Positions 55,301-55,747 of a stretch of DNA of 55,747 nt are shown one piece after another; the stretch's first letter is position 1; every line of letters starts with the position of its first letter. This DNA is from Flavobacteriales bacterium TMED113. GTDB lineage: Bacteria > Bacteroidota > Bacteroidia > Flavobacteriales > TMED113. Made by a program: the position numbers and the translations under genes. Location: assembly GCA_002170235.1 (NCBI GenBank), contig NHFO01000009.1, forward strand, positions 1-55,747. The letters are read 5' to 3'. The notes under the pieces were generated by a model that made no database searches, had not been told where the DNA came from, and worked only from the letters and a program-made list of their open reading frames with translations.

Positions 55301-55747
55301 CACTGGTGAGGTAACTGGTAATGCTTCTTCTGCATCATTGGTTGATGTATCTGAGACTGCATCTTCAAACCTAACATACTTCCCAACATTCGTTTCTGCT
55401 TCATCTGGAAACACTGAGATAAGGACTGACTCACAAAACTTACAATACAATCCATTTGAAAACAGACTTACTGTTACTAACTTCAAATCAACAACTGACT
55501 TTGAGATTCAAGGTAACTTAAACGTTACTGGAGCATTAACATTCTTCCAGTCACAGGTTGGTAGTATTGCAAACCATGATACTGATGCATTAACAGAAGG
55601 CACAACTAATCTATACTTTACTGATGAAAGAGTTGATGATAGAGTTAACGCTCTAATCACAGGTGGCACAGGTATTACTGCTACTTACGATGATGCAGGA
55701 AATATCTTAACCTTGAGTGCAACTCAGGCAGATATCAATACTGATAA
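49359..55747 (+). CDS. very large tail fibre protein, cut by the window end (more than 2129 aa)
   Basis: ATG 49359 follows AAAAGG. The N-terminus RLQLRRDGAQQWANVNPILA, then QGELGIEIDTSRIKIGDGVT with AWNSLKY, is the common head of phage fibre proteins that fix the fibre to the tail. Residues about 470-585 are cupredoxin-like (VKRGVTYVFNQ, QPHPLMFS with His501, YYWCHHHTGQGNSI with Cys566). The stalk is then built of Thr/Asp/Gly/Asn-rich short repeats (LDVDSGVTFNSTLDVDSAVT). Two copies of DPIITxGGx ... KDRGVEFRYYD ... FGFFGWD lie at 51475-51770 and 52990-53260. Near the window end is NLYFTDERVDDRVNALITGG, typical of marine phage fibre ends, so the true C-terminus may be close. The frame stays open to base 55747. 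Confidence 0.85.
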   Translation, partial: MANRLQLRRDGAQQWANVNPILAQGELGIEIDTSRIKIGDGVTAWNSLKYERPIETESNTANTLVKRDADGNFEAGAITASVIGNAATATRLANARQISLGGDMSGAGTFDGSANLTITAELNYVVALPHYDANNLDAQGTYSQVTIDSRGRIVDATTPTSLAAYGIADAQPLDSDLTSLSNMTTFGLISRQAEGTIVSRTITGGSGRVIVQNGNGQSSNPFLDLADTTVVVDNYNPIGNADTPLISATTGTETVNTTNFNVDRYGRLTFAQTSPIATATQGSFAAAYSNSSAYPRYSKIKNSSDVLYEAILDIGAGVGEPTHTDSSDAGSWRYLGTAIAPQKGIAAFNQEDFDVTAWDAGNSIEGGFVTIAAAGVDNTQLQNNRVSFADGNSHEHFELDQELTPVTGYRGFNYLNYTKVNDTTGNLLFSVNNTGDGSGGTQQLVTNKTVTVGVDTVGGQSTGVFYIDGVETPVLNVKRGVTYVFNQNDSTNATYGGGQPHPLMFSLTEDGDLVPGGAHYMPGIVYTLDGVEKTMAEYTAEFNSATVRTVTWIVQADAPATLYYWCHHHTGQGNSISLTDGGAGEVDINVRTYFSDTDITLDGAIDQILDKTGDGNLDFKLTQNTTMPRALSISSTNSGSGDANINITSDNDITISATNVSNRVNVEGYQFQDNTLSTTNATMVLDPNDDDAVTGLVQIRGDLQVDGTTTTVNSTTITVQDPIITLGGEDTLVVDDNKDRGVEFRYYDTQERFGFFGWDENYADSNMWSGTGGYRFLYDATNVSEVYSGTDAPVIAGNLRLTTNTSSTWKTPTTGTLVVTGGAGISENLNVGGTTHLNGDVEIDGAVDIDANFAIRDNTTDKFTVASATGNTVIQGTVDIQLQTNITDGLLIQADNKKFEIQTAGGTSVFDIDTDNGNTHTDGTLDVDSGVTFNSTLDVDSAVTFNSTLDVDNDSVFHDDITLDTTGKFFTITNGSGQTFKVSSTNGNTDIEGSLNVGGVNTFERTNNIVVDSTTSESAITLTSGGNATYAGGVNIDKDVRVGTDLYVSDRIVVKDAGTARTRPSLLNNVDVKYRQYVGASAAHNASFANDADANLRVAGGAGIVADLHVGDDFYVGKVATNDTIEFSILGESGATTIGRVGQGNATDGSLTVHGFVTMNERVTINAPLTTIGDANTDVLTVNAVSQFTDDVTVDGSLTVNTNALIEGNLTVNGTTTTVNSTVTTIDDPIITVGGDTAPSSDDAKDRGVEFRYYDSQARLGFFGWDNSAERFAVYHAATNSSEAFSGTRSGIDAGSIKLFDTTNATNSATGTLIVGGGAGIGLDLHVGDDLIVVDDGSFGGNVDITGTLDVTDDFAVAATFTVDAQTGNTFTAGTFQVNGNTTIGNAGSDAHSVSGTVQFNHAITSTDITADNIKIGVDGATEISTTSGNLILDSQGGTVNITDDADVDGDLNVDGNQQLDGTLTVDSTSTFKDHVLIEDNKYLKLGTDTDYSIGYVTAINSVFETVATGNQKITQADGITLQDNSGNKFFKGGSTNTKLYHVGSSKLTTTATGVTVTGLTTTDTLLVNTTSTFSGAITSTDITADSIKIGVDAANEISTTAGNLVLDSQAGTVSITDDVDISGELEVTGQTKITDTLIIDSTNEQFIVRSSLVDRFTVDTDNGNTFIAGTATIEGLTTINDDLGVTGAVDFDTTLNVDGQAVFQDNLILNADNKAFKVQNNSNVDQFTVDSDNGNTVIGGTATVDESISVGTTSLLSGNVTADANTTATRLAGSAAIMVPNGGITVFEDSFFGEDIFVGPDQAQTITLFGATGNITADGTVSASTFSGTTGNISTITTTSNINVGGSVIVNTNKFIVTGSSGNTDIAGTLDVGGRTIIDDTLNVTNDVDFDANLNVDGNQQLDGTLTVDSTSIFKDSMVIKGSTKTLKLQNGSNTTKVELQSTSGNATFAGLTTTNTLDVTSNSTIGGTLGVTGQITGNITGEVTGNASSASLVDVSETASSNLTYFPTFVSASSGNTEIRTDSQNLQYNPFENRLTVTNFKSTTDFEIQGNLNVTGALTFFQSQVGSIANHDTDALTEGTTNLYFTDERVDDRVNALITGGTGITATYDDAGNILTLSATQADINTD
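51465..51770 (+). repeat. fibre stalk repeat KDRGVEFRYYD, copy 1
   Basis: The encoded pattern is VDGTTTTVNSTTITVQDPII, then TLGGEDT, DDNKDRGVEFRYYD, RFGFFGWDE and ATNVSEVYSG. Copy 2 lies 1.5 kb downstream with the same order of motifs but many synonymous differences, so it is an old duplication. Confidence 0.75.
52985..53262 (+). repeat. fibre stalk repeat KDRGVEFRYYD, copy 2
   Basis: The encoded pattern is VNGTTTTVNSTVTTIDDPII, then TVGGDT, DDAKDRGVEFRYYD, RLGFFGWD and ATNSSEAFSG. See copy 1 at 51465. Confidence 0.75.
53715..53747 (+). repeat. 33-bp perfect direct repeat, copy 1
   Basis: The 33 bases encoding NVDGNQQLDGT recur without change at 55044-55076 in the same frame of the fibre gene. 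The flanking codons (LTVDSTS) are also alike but carry synonymous differences. Confidence 0.8.
55044..55076 (+). repeat. 33-bp perfect direct repeat, copy 2
   Basis: Identical to 53715-53747, 1329 bases (443 codons) further along, so recombination between the copies would delete or duplicate 443 codons in frame. Confidence 0.8.

Noticed and set aside
49359-55747. A diversity-generating retroelement target in the fibre
   Set aside because: No reverse transcriptase, template repeat or adenine-biased variable repeat is visible in the window.

Overview
The window reads as part of the genome of a marine T4-like contractile-tailed phage, most likely a cyanophage; a related T4-like phage of another marine bacterium cannot be excluded. 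The evidence is gene content and order. There are recognisable T4-type baseplate wedge proteins gp25, gp6 and gp8, a DUF4815-type large structural protein, and small proteins typical of cyanomyoviruses. CTATAAATA late-promoter motifs resemble those read by the phage sigma factor gp55. All convincing genes are on the + strand. No tRNA, integrase, insertion sequence or CRISPR array was seen.

Layout. (1) 1-3150 is a tightly packed early or accessory block of small genes (40-135 aa), many joined by TAATG or TGATG start/stop overlaps. Three copies of a near-identical promoter-like element sit in front of genes. (2) 3150-3820 is a mostly non-coding junction with a hairpin, a T7-promoter-like sequence on the - strand, a pyrimidine-rich repeat tract and a perfect sigma70 consensus promoter. 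(3) 3824-5454 holds a probable 2OG-Fe(II) oxygenase, an NlpC/P60-type peptidase, an AbrB-like small protein and small conserved proteins. (4) 5426-9788 holds a 1220-aa virion protein, a probable PAAR-like spike tip and a small basic protein. (5) 9799-12468 holds a late promoter, gp25 and gp6. (6) 12475-34899 is one uninterrupted 7474-aa gene between gp6 and gp8, the place T4 uses for gp7. (7) 34908-39860 holds three further adhesin- or fibre-like proteins (YHYH plus Ig-like, cupredoxin-ended fibre, GSGY-repeat protein). (8) 39864-48753 holds a late promoter, gp8 and the 2440-aa DUF4815 protein. (9) 48784-49285 holds two small coiled-coil proteins. (10) 49359 to the window end is a fibre of more than 2100 aa, cut by the window edge.

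How the genes work together. Regions 4-10 build the distal tail: the spike tip, the baseplate wedge, and a large set of host-recognition and peripheral proteins. These proteins share a small set of modules (GSGY repeats, TSGA motifs, predicted-surface-strand FDG modules, YHYH, Ig, LamG-like and cupredoxin-like domains). The modules appear to have been duplicated and moved between neighbouring genes, even into gp8.

The most unusual observations are four. First, the 22.4-kb gene and its internal repeat families. Second, a sharp contrast in GATC sites, abundant in the first 3.5 kb and almost absent from the remaining 52 kb. Third, the repeated early promoter. Fourth, cupredoxin-like fibre domains with non-standard metal-site spacing. 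Assignments rest on remembered family motifs and gene order; no database search was run, and counts by eye are approximate.
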